Positions 37,378 to 47,033 are shown, counted from the stretch's first letter. The stretch is DNA of 64,000 bases from an uncultured Bacteroidales bacterium (GCA_949297285.1 CASFRL010000046.1:1-64000), one strand, 5' to 3'. Notes: generated from the letters alone by a model not told the origin. A program made the numbers and translations.

Positions 37378-38046
37378 TTATTGTTCGATAGGAATCTGTG
37401 CAGCTCCTAATTTAGAAGATACATACGTCGCATTTCCCGTTTCGGGGATTGCTCTCACATATATATAATAAGAATAACCGCTTACAGAAGAGAGCTTCGC
37501 TGTAAAAGAAGTTTCTGTGACGGTTCGGTTTTCTTTGAGTAAGATATCGTTATTTATTCTTTCAAACGTAACATCGTACTTAACGGCATTTGCAACAGCA
37601 TTCCATGTAACAGTCACTGTTGAATTGTCCAACATTTTGTATTGGAAATTCGTAGGTGTATCGAGCAATGTTTTATCGGTAAAGATAAACGAGTAGCTCG
37701 CCGATGCAGAATTTTCCCATTGAGTATTTACCGGAGCAATAGCTTGTACGGTAATTGTCATCCATTGGTCATTCTCTATTGAGTTCAAATCGATGTAGTT
37801 GTGAGAAACCGATCCATAATTGAAAATGCCGATAACCCATGAATAACTTTCAGCATTTTCGACTTTATCCCAACTGATGCGTTTATTATCCGAATCGGTC
37901 ATGAAATTGCTTGGAGTTGGTAAAGCTGTTTTTTCTCCGGCGTAGATTTCATTATCATCATCTTTCTCGTTGCATGAAAATAGAAGGGAAGATATGAAAA
38001 TTATGGTCGCAATTTTTAAGGTTGTGGAAATTTTGTGATATGGCAT
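37378..38046 (-). CDS. Lipoprotein with fibronectin type III-like repeats
   Basis: This 222-aa exported lipoprotein has a lipobox in SSLLFSC (Cys about residue 25), followed by an acidic sorting-type start EKDDDNE, which in Bacteroidota favours surface export. Two FN3-like units follow, each with the pattern PT-NF- and a W at the strand B position: TPSNFMTDSDNKRISWDKVE and TPTNFQYKMLDNSTVTVTWN, and the second has the typical ending YVRAIPETG. No enzyme domain is present. It may be an adhesion or glycan-binding surface protein; this is inference. It is separated from the S46 peptidase gene by a terminator. Confidence 0.8.
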   Translation of the reverse strand: MPYHKISTTLKIATIIFISSLLFSCNEKDDDNEIYAGEKTALPTPSNFMTDSDNKRISWDKVENAESYSWVIGIFNYGSVSHNYIDLNSIENDQWMTITVQAIAPVNTQWENSASASYSFIFTDKTLLDTPTNFQYKMLDNSTVTVTWNAVANAVKYDVTFERINNDILLKENRTVTETSFTAKLSSVSGYSYYIYVRAIPETGNATYVSSKLGAAQIPIEQ

Positions 38047-38079
38047 GGTAATAAATGATGATTAGGTTAAACATGGAAA

Positions 38080-38122
38080 ATCACAAAGAAGAATTTGAAA
38101 TAAAATAATTCTTCTTTGTGAT
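38080..38122 (-). terminator. Terminator of the receptor/S46 peptidase unit
   Basis: A perfect 16-bp inverted repeat has arms at 38080-38095 and 38107-38122 around an 11-nt loop. On the minus strand it lies 13 bp after the peptidase stop and is followed by TTTTCC. Confidence 0.85.
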
Positions 38123-38135
38123 ATGTTTCTTCCTC

Positions 38136-40295
38136 TTACTTAATGATGTTCATTTCGTCGATCAGGTTTTGGGCGCCTGCAAACTTATCGATGATAAACA
38201 AAATATAGCGAATATCAACGCTGATTGTCCGTTGAAGAGCTTCTTCGAATACAATATCGCCGCTCATGGCTTCCCAGTTACCGTCAAAAGCCGTTCCGAT
38301 GAGTTCTCCGTTTGCATTGAATACGGGGCTACCCGAATTACCTCCGGTAATATCGTTATTTGAAAGGAAGTTTACCGGCATCTCTCCGTTGGGCATGGCA
38401 TAAGGGCCAAAATCTTTATTCTTATACAATTCTTTCAACTTTTCCGGAACAACAAATTCCCAATTGTCAGGGTCTTCTTTTTCCATAACCCCTTTCAACG
38501 TCGTGTAGTAATGATAGTCGATAGCATCTGCCGGTGAATAAGGGAGTATCTGGCCGTAAGTGGCACGGATGGTAAAGTTGGCATCCGGATATGCCGGTTT
38601 GCCGGCGTTCATTTCAAGCAATCCTTTAATATAGGTCTGTTTTGCCAAATAGAACTTTTCGCTTATCGGTTTTAGCTCTTTACGCAAATCTGCCATTTTT
38701 TGAGAAACAGATTGGGCATATTGTATCATTAAATCCGATTTTAGAGCTTTGACAGTCGGTTTTTTCAAGAACTTGTTGAAGTTTTCGTCACTACCGAAAA
38801 TCGAAGTCTTAAATGCTTCATCGACAAAGCGATCGACATCTCCGTTGAATTTTTTCTTGATAAGCGTAAAAATCTCGGGATAATTATCCTGATCAACCTC
38901 TTTCATGTAAGCTTTCAACATGACTTTGGCTACCCGTCGATCGACTTTCCGATTATAGTCTTTGTCTGCAAATTCAAGATAAGCATCTTTTAAATCGGAC
39001 AATTCCGATTCGATCGTAGAATCGTTTTTCTGTTCAAGTGCTTCGATCAATTTTTGATTTGACGTAGGAACTTTCGAGAATTCTATTCCCTGATACAATG
39101 CCTCCAATAGCATATAGTACTGATATTTTATATCATTCATTTCTAAAGTGGCATCTCGCATTTCATTCAATGCCTGGATGTATTCTGGATGGTTGTTGTC
39201 ATCTGCCCATACCTTGAATCGGGCTTCGTCCAATTCTTTATTTTCGATCACTTTTAGTTTGTCGATGCCTCGGTTCATTCCGATAGAATTTTTCCAGTAA
39301 TTGCTCGACCGGGCATATTTACTGGCATATTGAATCCTTGTTTTCGGGTCGGCAAGCATTTCGTCCAACAGCTCTTTTTGGCGGATTCCCCGCATGTTGA
39401 TGCGTATTGTATTATCCACATCACGGCGTTGTTTTACCTCCCATGATGTATAATAACGGTTGGTCGATCCGGGAAATCCCATGATCATGGCAAAATCATT
39501 CTCTTTTATCCCTTTGAGCGAAATGCTGAAGTACTTTTTCGGATGCATGGGAATATTGTCTTCAGAATATTCTGCCGGGTTTCCTTGAGCATCGGTATAG
39601 ACCCGGAATAGAGAAAAGTCACCGGTATGGCGCGGCCACATCCAATTGTCGGTGTCAGCCCCGAATTTTCCGATAGAAGAGGGGGGCGCTCCTACAAAAC
39701 GAATATCTTTATATACTTTCATGGTAAACATAAAAAACCGATTTCCGCCAAAAAACGGTTTGATGCTTATCTCGATGAAAGGATTTTCTTCCAAGAATTT
39801 TTCTCCGACTTTCTTTTCTGCCATTTTGTCGAGAAATGCCGGATCAAAAGCCTTTAACGGATCTCCCGATTTGCTGACCGTATCTTGAATAAAGTCTGTG
39901 ACTTCTTCGATCTTGTCGATAAATCGGACTTCAAGTCCGGGTGTAGGCAGTTCGTCTTTCTTTTCCATTGCCCAAAAGCCATCACTCAGATAATCATGTT
40001 CGACAGAGCTATGTTGCTGTATCGCGCTATATCCGCAGTGGTGGTTTGTAAGAATTAATCCTTCCGGAGAGATGATTTCTCCGGTACATCCTCCTCCGAA
40101 AATAACGATAGCATCTTTCAAAGAGGTCTGTTCCGGATTATAGATGTCATCGACATCAAGTTTTAACCCTAATTTTTTCAGTTGTTCCAGATTTTGTTGT
40201 TTCAAAAACGGAAGCAACCACATCCCTTCATCTGCTTTTATCGGTGCACATAGTGTCACAAAAGCCAAGGGTAACAACATCTTTTTTAGTTTCAT
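38136..40295 (-). CDS. S46 family dipeptidyl peptidase (DPP7/DPP11 type)
   Basis: This 719-aa periplasmic serine exopeptidase removes dipeptides from oligopeptide N-termini; it is central to amino-acid feeding in asaccharolytic Bacteroidota. A signal peptide ends near residue 21 (APIKA). The catalytic residues can be placed: His in ILTNHHCG (about residue 86), Asp in FGADTDNWMWPRHTGDFSLF (about 224), Ser in TGGNSGSPVFN (about 655). The S1-pocket segment reads GTAFDGNWEAMSGD; a Gly after FD fits the hydrophobic-P1 DPP7 group more than the Asp/Glu-specific DPP11, which I recall having Arg there. It is encoded 10 bp after a TonB-dependent receptor gene, suggesting a peptide uptake unit. Confidence 0.93.
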   Translation of the reverse strand: MKLKKMLLPLAFVTLCAPIKADEGMWLLPFLKQQNLEQLKKLGLKLDVDDIYNPEQTSLKDAIVIFGGGCTGEIISPEGLILTNHHCGYSAIQQHSSVEHDYLSDGFWAMEKKDELPTPGLEVRFIDKIEEVTDFIQDTVSKSGDPLKAFDPAFLDKMAEKKVGEKFLEENPFIEISIKPFFGGNRFFMFTMKVYKDIRFVGAPPSSIGKFGADTDNWMWPRHTGDFSLFRVYTDAQGNPAEYSEDNIPMHPKKYFSISLKGIKENDFAMIMGFPGSTNRYYTSWEVKQRRDVDNTIRINMRGIRQKELLDEMLADPKTRIQYASKYARSSNYWKNSIGMNRGIDKLKVIENKELDEARFKVWADDNNHPEYIQALNEMRDATLEMNDIKYQYYMLLEALYQGIEFSKVPTSNQKLIEALEQKNDSTIESELSDLKDAYLEFADKDYNRKVDRRVAKVMLKAYMKEVDQDNYPEIFTLIKKKFNGDVDRFVDEAFKTSIFGSDENFNKFLKKPTVKALKSDLMIQYAQSVSQKMADLRKELKPISEKFYLAKQTYIKGLLEMNAGKPAYPDANFTIRATYGQILPYSPADAIDYHYYTTLKGVMEKEDPDNWEFVVPEKLKELYKNKDFGPYAMPNGEMPVNFLSNNDITGGNSGSPVFNANGELIGTAFDGNWEAMSGDIVFEEALQRTISVDIRYILFIIDKFAGAQNLIDEMNIIK

Positions 40296-40305
40296 AATGT
40301 TAAGT

Positions 40306-42351
40306 TTAGCTTATTGTTTTGTTTATATTGAAATTCCATACGATTCCTAACCATATCGCGCGGTTATCCCCACGTTTTTCGGTGCGTTTATACAATGTTG
40401 GCGTATCGATGATTGTAATTTCTTTTGTCGATTTACACCAGTCATTTACTTGTAAAGTGATCTCTCCTTTGCCGGAAAATATTTGTTGTTTTATTCCGGT
40501 ATCTATTCGGCAACGAGATCTTATTTCCCCTTGTACTGTCTGAATATCGGATATATAGTGTCCGTTACATTGTAAAACCGTTGTAGGGGTAAGTCTAAAT
40601 GATATGACTCCATTGGCGTTCCAAGCCCAATCATGTCGCTTATTCCCCTCTTTGTCAGCTTGTATTTCATCATAATAGATCGTACTGTTTATGCGTATGT
40701 CCATCCATTTTACCGGAAAAATAAATGTGCTGAGTTCGATTCCTGCCGATTGGTTATGATATAAGTTATCATAAGTGACAACCATATCTTCTTTCATAAT
40801 TTGGGCGATAGCCTGTTCTCTGATTCTGTAAAATAGTGCAGGCGTAAAAATAAATTTTTTATGCGTATAGCTATACCCCGATGATATATTATGGCTGATT
40901 TCCGGTTTCAAATAAGGATTTCCCTGAATAATCTCTTGAGGGTCACTTTGATTAAGAAAAGGATTTAGTTCCGAAAATACGGGGCGGTTGATCCGTTGTC
41001 GGTATGAAATTTGCCAAGAATGTCCGTATTGTTGGTTATTGTAGGATAACTGAAATGCCGGGAACACATTCCAATAATCTTGTTTTATTCGATCGTTCCC
41101 CTCTGCCGTATAAACCGATTGATGAGTATATTCACCTCTTACACCTGCATATATAAACCATTTTTGCCATTGCTTCTCATATTGTAAAAAGAGAGCGTGG
41201 ATATAGCGGTTTAAATCCAGGTTAAACGTCTCATCGGGAGCTTTAGAGAAGGCATTGTCTTTGAATATCTCTTTTAAGTTTGTATTGTTCGAAGTTGTAA
41301 GCCATGCATTATATCCGCTTTTAAAATCTCCGAATCTTCCCGTCAAATTCAGCTCATATTCGTTATTTTTCTGATTTATGAAAAGCCTATCCTGTATCAA
41401 ATTCGTTTGTGGGCGTAAGACGTTACGTCGATAGTCGTTGTCTTCATCATATATTGCTTGCCGGTAATTTATATCTACTGATATGGATGTCTGTTCGTTA
41501 TGCTTGTATCGATAGAACGCGTTTGCACTATATTGCCGATTTTTTTGTTCATTATCCCGTACAACCCTCAACTCTTTTTTCGTTTCGGTATTATGGATAT
41601 TGCCTGTACGGTCAAACCACATTTGGATAAATGAAAAATTTGTGCTGAAAGTATGTTTGTCCTTGTTCATTTCACTGCCTAAAGTTCCTATGACGGTTTG
41701 AGGATGCGCAACAGCCGAATTGTCTTGAATTTGTTCGTTTGTGACAATCCCGTTTTCGCGTGAGGCGATAGTGTTCAGAAAAGAACGTTTGCGGTATTCC
41801 CGCTTATAATCAATACCGGCATTAAACTGCCAGTATGGCGAAAGAGAATATCCCAAATGTGTTCCGGCCATATATCGGTCGTTATTGGCACCACTTAAAT
41901 ATACCTGTCCTTGCCGCATTTTCTTTAATGAGAGATCGATTGTCCCGGCCGAACCTTCCGCTGGTCGACTTACGTCCGGAGCATAGTCGATTTTTATCTG
42001 TCCGATGGCTGAGCCCGGCAATTGTATCATCATCTCACTTCGATAATCACCGAATAACGATGTCGGTTTCCCGTCGATAAGAAAAGTTATTTTTTCAGAC
42101 CCCCGTAATCGAATGTTGCCCTCCATATCATTTTCTAAAGATGGGAAAAACAATAAAATATCATTTAAAGAATTCCCTTGTTGTACAAGCTTGTCGGGGA
42201 ATAAGGAAACCGATTCGTTTTTAGCCTTTATTTTAGAAACAGTTATTGTTTTCAATTGTTTTTGTACGGCGATTGAGTCGTTATTTGCCCGAATGTATAT
42301 GAATGATATATTACAAAAAACAAAAAGTATGATTCGATAATAAAGATTCAT
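40306..42351 (-). CDS. TonB-dependent outer-membrane receptor
   Basis: This 681-aa outer-membrane beta-barrel receptor has a signal peptide of about 22 residues, then a plug domain (QQGNSLNDILLFFPSLEN, GNIRLRGSEKITFLIDGKPT, PGSAIGQIKIDYAPDVSRPA) and a barrel with alternating aromatic strands, e.g. GYSYTHKKFIFTPALFYRIR and the terminal GIVWNFNINK. It is short, without the N-terminal carboxypeptidase-like domain of SusC proteins and with no SusD partner, so it is of the general 'outer membrane beta-barrel family' type that imports small ligands such as peptides or siderophores. It lies 10 bp upstream of the S46 peptidase gene, so cotranscription is likely. A TATCTTTG box on the minus strand at 42384-42391 would drive both. 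Confidence 0.88.
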   Translation of the reverse strand: MNLYYRIILFVFCNISFIYIRANNDSIAVQKQLKTITVSKIKAKNESVSLFPDKLVQQGNSLNDILLFFPSLENDMEGNIRLRGSEKITFLIDGKPTSLFGDYRSEMMIQLPGSAIGQIKIDYAPDVSRPAEGSAGTIDLSLKKMRQGQVYLSGANNDRYMAGTHLGYSLSPYWQFNAGIDYKREYRKRSFLNTIASRENGIVTNEQIQDNSAVAHPQTVIGTLGSEMNKDKHTFSTNFSFIQMWFDRTGNIHNTETKKELRVVRDNEQKNRQYSANAFYRYKHNEQTSISVDINYRQAIYDEDNDYRRNVLRPQTNLIQDRLFINQKNNEYELNLTGRFGDFKSGYNAWLTTSNNTNLKEIFKDNAFSKAPDETFNLDLNRYIHALFLQYEKQWQKWFIYAGVRGEYTHQSVYTAEGNDRIKQDYWNVFPAFQLSYNNQQYGHSWQISYRQRINRPVFSELNPFLNQSDPQEIIQGNPYLKPEISHNISSGYSYTHKKFIFTPALFYRIREQAIAQIMKEDMVVTYDNLYHNQSAGIELSTFIFPVKWMDIRINSTIYYDEIQADKEGNKRHDWAWNANGVISFRLTPTTVLQCNGHYISDIQTVQGEIRSRCRIDTGIKQQIFSGKGEITLQVNDWCKSTKEITIIDTPTLYKRTEKRGDNRAIWLGIVWNFNINKTIS

Positions 42352-42383
42352 TCTTGATAAGGGTGAATTCTGTTTATAGCCGT

Positions 42384-42391
42384 CAAAGATA
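42384..42391 (-). promoter_or_regulatory. -7 box TATCTTTG of the TonB receptor/S46 operon
   Basis: On the minus strand TATCTTTG lies 33 bp upstream of the receptor start codon. No good -33 TTTG is seen at the expected distance. Confidence 0.45.
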
Positions 42392-42557
42392 GTTATTTTT
42401 GCTCTGAGGTAGAAAGAGAGGACAGAAAGAATCTCTGTTTTTTATAAATTTTATTTATATGTGGTTGTAAATCAAATGTCTAATATTATTTATAATATAT
42501 GAGTTAAAGTGAACTTAAAATATTACAGTAAGATTAAAAATACCCTTTTAATTATGT

Positions 42558-42565
42558 TATCTTTG
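42558..42565 (+). promoter_or_regulatory. -7 box TATCTTTG of the DUF695 gene
   Basis: TATCTTTG matches the Bacteroidota -7 consensus and lies 26 bp before ATG. The -33 region is AT-rich and lacks a clear TTTG. Confidence 0.5.
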
Positions 42566-42591
42566 TGTCTTGAAAACCTAAAACAAAGAAA

Positions 42592-43047
42592 ATGAAACTG
42601 TCTAATAATTGGTTTACAACCGTTTCGGAATACGAAAACGGAGCTATGGTAATAGTTTGTGGGCGAGAGGATATGGAAACATATATGCATTCGGGAAAAT
42701 TTAAAGAACGAGCCGAAATTTATTGGCGATATAAAGGCGATGATAGAGGTATGCCGTCCGATTCGGAAGCTCGATTAATGGAACCCGTGCAGGAAGCGTT
42801 ACAGAAAGCAATGGAAAAGGATAAATTGGCGATATTGACAGGAATATACACAGGAGACAATCAACGGACATGGATATTCTACACACGTAACGTCTCGGCT
42901 TTTGGCGAAATGCTCAATAAGGCATTGGCATCGTTCGAACGATTACCGATAGAAATCTATACAGAGAAAGACCCGGATTGGAATGAATATTGTGAGATGT
43001 CTGAGTTGCGTCAGGAAGCTGCCGAAGATATCTTGGAAGAAGAATAA
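42592..43047 (+). CDS. DUF695 domain protein
   Basis: This 151-aa soluble protein has no signal peptide. The pattern RAEIYWRYKGDDRGMPSDSE, LMEPVQEALQKAMEKDKLAIL, TGIYTGDNQRTWIFYTRNV and RLPIEIYTEKDPDWNEY covers the DUF695 domain. This family is small and often found in Bacteroidota and Gammaproteobacteria, and no biochemical role is known. The C-terminus is acidic (AAEDILEEE). It stands alone between divergent and downstream promoters; 108 bp separate it from the DUF1599 gene, and a TACTTTTG box (43130-43137) starts a new unit there. Confidence 0.85.
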   Translation: MKLSNNWFTTVSEYENGAMVIVCGREDMETYMHSGKFKERAEIYWRYKGDDRGMPSDSEARLMEPVQEALQKAMEKDKLAILTGIYTGDNQRTWIFYTRNVSAFGEMLNKALASFERLPIEIYTEKDPDWNEYCEMSELRQEAAEDILEEE

Positions 43048-43155
43048 TTTTGTGTGTAGATTAGACGTTAAATTTTATTGGATATTAGAAAAACTCTATT
43101 TTTATAAAGTCGAATATTATTGTTTTTTGTACTTTTGTGAGCAAAAATATTTTTT

Positions 43156-43698
43156 ATGACAGATACGGTTTCACAATTTGAACATGTTATAAGCATTTGT
43201 CGTGATTTGTATGCCAAAAAGTTAAAAGATTATGGTCCGTCATGGCGTATAATGCGTCCACAATCGATAACAGATCAGATATTTATTAAAGCCAACAGAA
43301 TTCGCAATCTCGAAATCAAAGGAGAAAGTAAAGTCGATGAAGATATCTATTCAGAACTGATTGGAATAGTCAATTACGGAATTATCGGACTTATACAATT
43401 AAATTTGGGCTATTCTGATGGAAAAGATATTTCGGCAGAAAAAGCACTTGAGTTGTATGATAAATATATGGATGAGACTAAAAATCTGATGTATGCTAAA
43501 AATCATGACTATGATGAAGCGTGGCGCAGTATGCGGACAAGTTCTTATACAGACCTTATTCTCATGAAAATATGTCGTACTAAGGAAATCGAGGATAATA
43601 ACGGCAAAACACTGGTATCGGAAGGCATCGATGCCAATTATATGGATATGATTAATTATTCTCTTTTTGGATTGATAAAATTGGAGTATGGAGAATAA
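43156..43698 (+). CDS. DUF1599 protein with two tandem domain copies
   Basis: This 180-aa cytosolic protein is built of two homologous halves. Half 1 has LYAKKLKDYGPSWRIMRPQS, TDQIFIKANRIRNLE and IVNYGIIGLIQLNLG; half 2 has LMYAKNHDYDEAWRSMRTSS, TDLILMKICRTKEIE and [15 protein letters not shown]. Shared positions are AK..DY...WR.MR..S.TD.I..K..R...IE and INY...GLI.L..G. DUF1599 has been grouped with nucleotide-modification-associated domains, but no activity is established here. It is followed with an 11-bp overlap by the DoxX-type gene and then tpiA, a gene order I recall as common in Bacteroidales. Confidence 0.85.
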   Translation: MTDTVSQFEHVISICRDLYAKKLKDYGPSWRIMRPQSITDQIFIKANRIRNLEIKGESKVDEDIYSELIGIVNYGIIGLIQLNLGYSDGKDISAEKALELYDKYMDETKNLMYAKNHDYDEAWRSMRTSSYTDLILMKICRTKEIEDNNGKTLVSEGIDANYMDMINYSLFGLIKLEYGE

Positions 43699-45052
43699 CC
43701 CGGAAATAAAAAGTTCGTCGGTAAGGAACCGGATTTTAAAACTACTGGTTGTAGTTTCCCGGTTGATTGTCGGTGCGACTTTTATCTTTTCTGGTTTTGT
43801 AAAAGCCGTAGACCCCACGGGATCGGCAATTAAATTCGAAGAGTATTTTGTTGCCTTAGGCATAGATTTCTTGTCGCCTCTATCTCTCTTTTTTGGCGTA
43901 ATATTAGCTGCATTTGAGTTTTTGTTGGGAATTAACACCCTGTTGGGCTCTTACCGCCGATTGACTTCATGGCTGGTATTGTTGACCATGTGTTTTATGA
44001 CTCCCTTGACCCTTTATTTGGCAATAGCCAATCCTGTAAGCGACTGCGGATGTTTTGGCGATGCGCTTATATTAACCAATTGGGAGACTTTTTTCAAGAA
44101 CCTTTTTCTCTTGATTCCCGTATTAATTCTTGTCCGTTACAGCAGTTTGGTCGTCGGCGTATATAATAAGCCGGTACAGTGGCTTACGGTATTATACTCT
44201 CTCTTATTTACCCTTGCAGTGGCTTGGTTTGGCATCTATTACCAACCCATACTGGATTTTCGTCCATATAAAGTCGGTATGAATCTTTTGGATGCCATGC
44301 CGAAAGAAAATGTCAATGCCGGAGAAGACTACCTTTTTATTTATGAAAAAGAGGGTGTGAGAAAAGAATTCTCATTGGAGGACTCTCCGATGGACGATAC
44401 GACGTGGGTATTTATAGATCGAATAAAGAAAGAGTCAGCATCGAAAGACGAAAAGAAACCTTTGATAGAAGATTTTATCATTCGTTCCGATGAAGATGAT
44501 ATGAATATAACCCAGGACATCCTCGAAGATTCTCAATATACTTTTTTACTGCTTACTCCTTCTTTAGAAAAAGCCGATGAGAGTGAAATCGATAAAATAA
44601 ACGATCTGTATGACTATGCTTTGGCCTATGGATATAATTTTTATTGCATAACGGCATCCTCCGACTCGGCAATCGCCGTTTGGCAAGATAACACAGGTGC
44701 CGATTATCCATTTTATAAGATGGATGAAACCACTATAAAAACAATTATTCGAGGAAATCCGGGAGTTATGCTTTTGCATAAAGGTACAATTGTCTGGAAG
44801 CGGTTGCCATCCCATTTACCGGATGAAACCCGATTGAATGACAAAATCGAAAATCTTCCGATAGGGAGAGTTTGGAAGTATGACGGCTCAAAAAATTTGG
44901 GCATATTGATATTAATTTACGTATTTCCCATGTCGGTATTGTTACTGACCGAAAAAACCGTAGCCGCTGTTATTGCAAAGGTCAGGGAAGCACGGAAAAA
45001 AAAGCGAGAGAAACAAAATTCCGTTCTGGCGGAAAGTAAAGAAAAACAATAA
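43688..45052 (+). CDS. DoxX/MauE-type membrane protein with C-terminal thioredoxin-like region (BT_3928-like)
   Basis: This 454-aa inner-membrane protein has four or five N-terminal helices in DoxX style ([40 protein letters not shown]) and the motif [11 protein letters not shown], where paired cysteines at a membrane face mark MauE/DoxX redox-associated proteins. A globular region of about 220 residues follows, ending in [20 protein letters not shown], which looks like the last strands of a thioredoxin/TlpA fold but without a CxxC pair. One more helix ([17 protein letters not shown]) and a basic tail close the protein. A role in disulfide or quinone redox is an inference. It overlaps the DUF1599 gene by 11 bp and precedes tpiA by 35 bp. 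Confidence 0.8.
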   Translation: MENNPEIKSSSVRNRILKLLVVVSRLIVGATFIFSGFVKAVDPTGSAIKFEEYFVALGIDFLSPLSLFFGVILAAFEFLLGINTLLGSYRRLTSWLVLLTMCFMTPLTLYLAIANPVSDCGCFGDALILTNWETFFKNLFLLIPVLILVRYSSLVVGVYNKPVQWLTVLYSLLFTLAVAWFGIYYQPILDFRPYKVGMNLLDAMPKENVNAGEDYLFIYEKEGVRKEFSLEDSPMDDTTWVFIDRIKKESASKDEKKPLIEDFIIRSDEDDMNITQDILEDSQYTFLLLTPSLEKADESEIDKINDLYDYALAYGYNFYCITASSDSAIAVWQDNTGADYPFYKMDETTIKTIIRGNPGVMLLHKGTIVWKRLPSHLPDETRLNDKIENLPIGRVWKYDGSKNLGILILIYVFPMSVLLLTEKTVAAVIAKVREARKKKREKQNSVLAESKEKQ

Positions 45053-45087
45053 ATTTTTTTTATATAACCACACAATTAATATTTGTT

Positions 45088-45843
45088 ATGAGAAAAAACA
45101 TTGTTGCAGGTAACTGGAAAATGAACAAGACCCTTCAAGAAGGTCTTGAATTGGCTAAAGGTATAGAAACTGCATTGGCAGGAAAAACCCCTAATTGCGA
45201 TGTGATTATCGGTACGCCGTTTATTCATCTGGCATCCGTTGTAAATACTATCGATACCAATAAAATCGGTGTCGCAGCTGAAAATTGTGCTGACAAAGCA
45301 GCCGGTGCTTATACCGGAGAAGTTTCGGCTCAGATGGTAGCTTCTACCGGAGCAAAATATGTAATTCTCGGACACTCTGAACGTCGAGCTTATTATCATG
45401 AAACTCCGGAAATCTTAAAAGAAAAAACAATTCTGGCTTTAGCTAACGGCCTGAAACCTATTTTCTGCATTGGCGAAGTCCTCGAAGAAAGAGAAGCCGG
45501 AAAACATTTTGATGTAGTGAAAGCACAAATTGAAGAATCTCTGTTTAACTTGTCGGCAGAAGACTTTGGTAAAATTATATTGGCTTACGAGCCGGTATGG
45601 GCTATCGGTACCGGAAAAACTGCTACTGCAGAACAAGCACAAGAAATGCATGCATTCATTCGTAAGACAATTGCCAATAAATATGGAAATGAAGTAGCCG
45701 AAAACTGCTCGATCCTTTATGGTGGAAGTTGTAAACCTTCGAATGCAAAAGAATTGTTTGCCAATAAAGATGTTGATGGCGGTCTTATCGGTGGAGCTGC
45801 CCTCGAAGTAGATTCATTTATGGGTATTATCAACGCATTTTAA
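45088..45843 (+). CDS. tpiA: Triosephosphate isomerase
   Basis: This 251-aa glycolytic enzyme interconverts dihydroxyacetone phosphate and glyceraldehyde-3-phosphate. The complete catalytic set is visible: NWKMN with Lys11 at the start, ILGHSERR with the electrophilic His (about residue 96), [20 protein letters not shown] with catalytic Glu and the mobile loop 6, and [11 protein letters not shown] plus [13 protein letters not shown] at the phosphate site. The length is normal. Downstream is a 14-bp hairpin, after which the SPOR-domain gene begins. Confidence 0.97.
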   Translation: MRKNIVAGNWKMNKTLQEGLELAKGIETALAGKTPNCDVIIGTPFIHLASVVNTIDTNKIGVAAENCADKAAGAYTGEVSAQMVASTGAKYVILGHSERRAYYHETPEILKEKTILALANGLKPIFCIGEVLEEREAGKHFDVVKAQIEESLFNLSAEDFGKIILAYEPVWAIGTGKTATAEQAQEMHAFIRKTIANKYGNEVAENCSILYGGSCKPSNAKELFANKDVDGGLIGGAALEVDSFMGIINAF

Positions 45844-45862
45844 ATAATTAAACAGATTATAG

Positions 45863-45905
45863 GCTGCAAAAGTAAGATAGAATGCTTACTTTTGCAGCTT
45901 TCTTA
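45863..45905 (+). terminator. Hairpin after tpiA
   Basis: A perfect 14-bp inverted repeat (GCTGCAAAAGTAAG at 45863-45876; complement at 45885-45898) is followed by TTTCTTAT. The right arm contains TACTTTTG (45887-45894), a -7-like box, so termination of tpiA and a weak start for the SPOR-folE unit may share this element. Confidence 0.75.
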
Positions 45906-45910
45906 TCTGT

Positions 45911-46408
45911 ATGAGCTTTATGAAAAAAAATATCTCATTTGCAGTCGTGTTTCTGATGATTTCTTGTCTCGGAATCTCTGCGCAGGTACAAATTGCAGAT
46001 ACTTCGATTGTACAGTCATTGGAACGAATAACCGGAACCGCACGTGTAAGGCTGTTTCAAGATAGTCGTCTTACCGATCGTCTGGCACGAAATGCCGGAA
46101 ATAGTGCCTCGTTCGGAACGCCGTCTCATATGACCGTTCGTGGATATAGAATACAGGTTTTTTCGGATAATAACCAGAGACACTCTAAAGATGAAGCCTA
46201 TCAAAAAGCCTCTGTCATAAAAAATCTATTTCCCGATATGTCTACTTATGTGACATTTACTTCACCCTTTTGGCGTTTGAGGGTAGGAGATTTCCGCTCG
46301 TACGAAGAGGCCAATGCTAAATTGGTCGAATTAAAGGAAGCGTTCCCGAGATTCAGGGAAATGCGCATTGTTAAAGATATGATTCGGCTGGGACGGACTG
46401 CTGAATAA
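45911..46408 (+). CDS. SPOR-domain envelope protein
   Basis: This 165-aa exported protein has a signal peptide (about 1-25, ending GISAQ) and a C-terminal SPOR domain with VRGYRIQVFSDNNQRHSKDE, FPDMSTYVTFTSPFWRLRVG and DFRSYEEANAKLVELKEAFP. SPOR domains bind denuded peptidoglycan at division sites. An alternative in-frame ATG lies 9 bp downstream (45920), giving the same signal peptide. It sits between tpiA and folE, 10 bp ahead of the latter. Confidence 0.88.
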   Translation: MSFMKKNISFAVVFLMISCLGISAQVQIADTSIVQSLERITGTARVRLFQDSRLTDRLARNAGNSASFGTPSHMTVRGYRIQVFSDNNQRHSKDEAYQKASVIKNLFPDMSTYVTFTSPFWRLRVGDFRSYEEANAKLVELKEAFPRFREMRIVKDMIRLGRTAE

Positions 46409-46418
46409 AATATAGAAA

Positions 46419-47033
46419 ATGGATATTGATAATATGCAAAAGGTGCAAACTCGGTTATCGGATCAAGAAAAAGAAGAACGAATAGCCGAACATTATAAAA
46501 ATATATTGGAGTTACTGGGAGAGGATATAGACCGTGAAGGTTTGAAAAAAACACCCTTACGGGTAGCTCGTGCTATGAAATTTTTGACAAGTGGTTATCA
46601 CCAGTCTCCGGAAGCAATCTTGCGTTCAGCTATATTTCATGAAAATTATGGAGACCCTCGACGGATCGTGATCGTAAAAGATATAGAATTTTATTCTCTA
46701 TGCGAACACCACATGCTCCCCTTCTTCGGCAAAGTACATATAGGCTATCTCCCGGGAGACAAAATTGTCGGCCTAAGCAAGACCGCCCGTCTTGTAGAAA
46801 CTTTTGCCCGTAGGCTCCAGGTTCAAGAACGTATGACACGCGAAATATTAGATTGTTTCGATTCCATAGTCGAACCGCATGGAACGATTGTTTTGATAGA
46901 AGCCCGTCATCTGTGCATGCAAATGCGAGGTGTAGAAAAACAAGGCGCATCGACGACAACTTGCTTATATTCGGGCAATTTTAAAGACCGGGAATTAAGG
47001 GATGAGTTTTTTTCTATGTTGCGCAATCGTTGA
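46419..47033 (+). CDS. folE: GTP cyclohydrolase I
   Basis: This 204-aa enzyme converts GTP to dihydroneopterin triphosphate, the entry to folate/pterin synthesis. The zinc site and catalytic region are seen in LCEHHMLPFFGKVHIGYLPG and the second Cys/His block in RHLCMQMRGVEKQGASTTT. GLKKTPLRVARAMKFLTSGY is the N-terminal family block, and VGLSKTARLVETFARRLQVQ is the core helix. An alternative ATG lies five codons downstream (46434). It is probably cotranscribed with the SPOR gene. Confidence 0.96.
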   Translation: MDIDNMQKVQTRLSDQEKEERIAEHYKNILELLGEDIDREGLKKTPLRVARAMKFLTSGYHQSPEAILRSAIFHENYGDPRRIVIVKDIEFYSLCEHHMLPFFGKVHIGYLPGDKIVGLSKTARLVETFARRLQVQERMTREILDCFDSIVEPHGTIVLIEARHLCMQMRGVEKQGASTTTCLYSGNFKDRELRDEFFSMLRNR

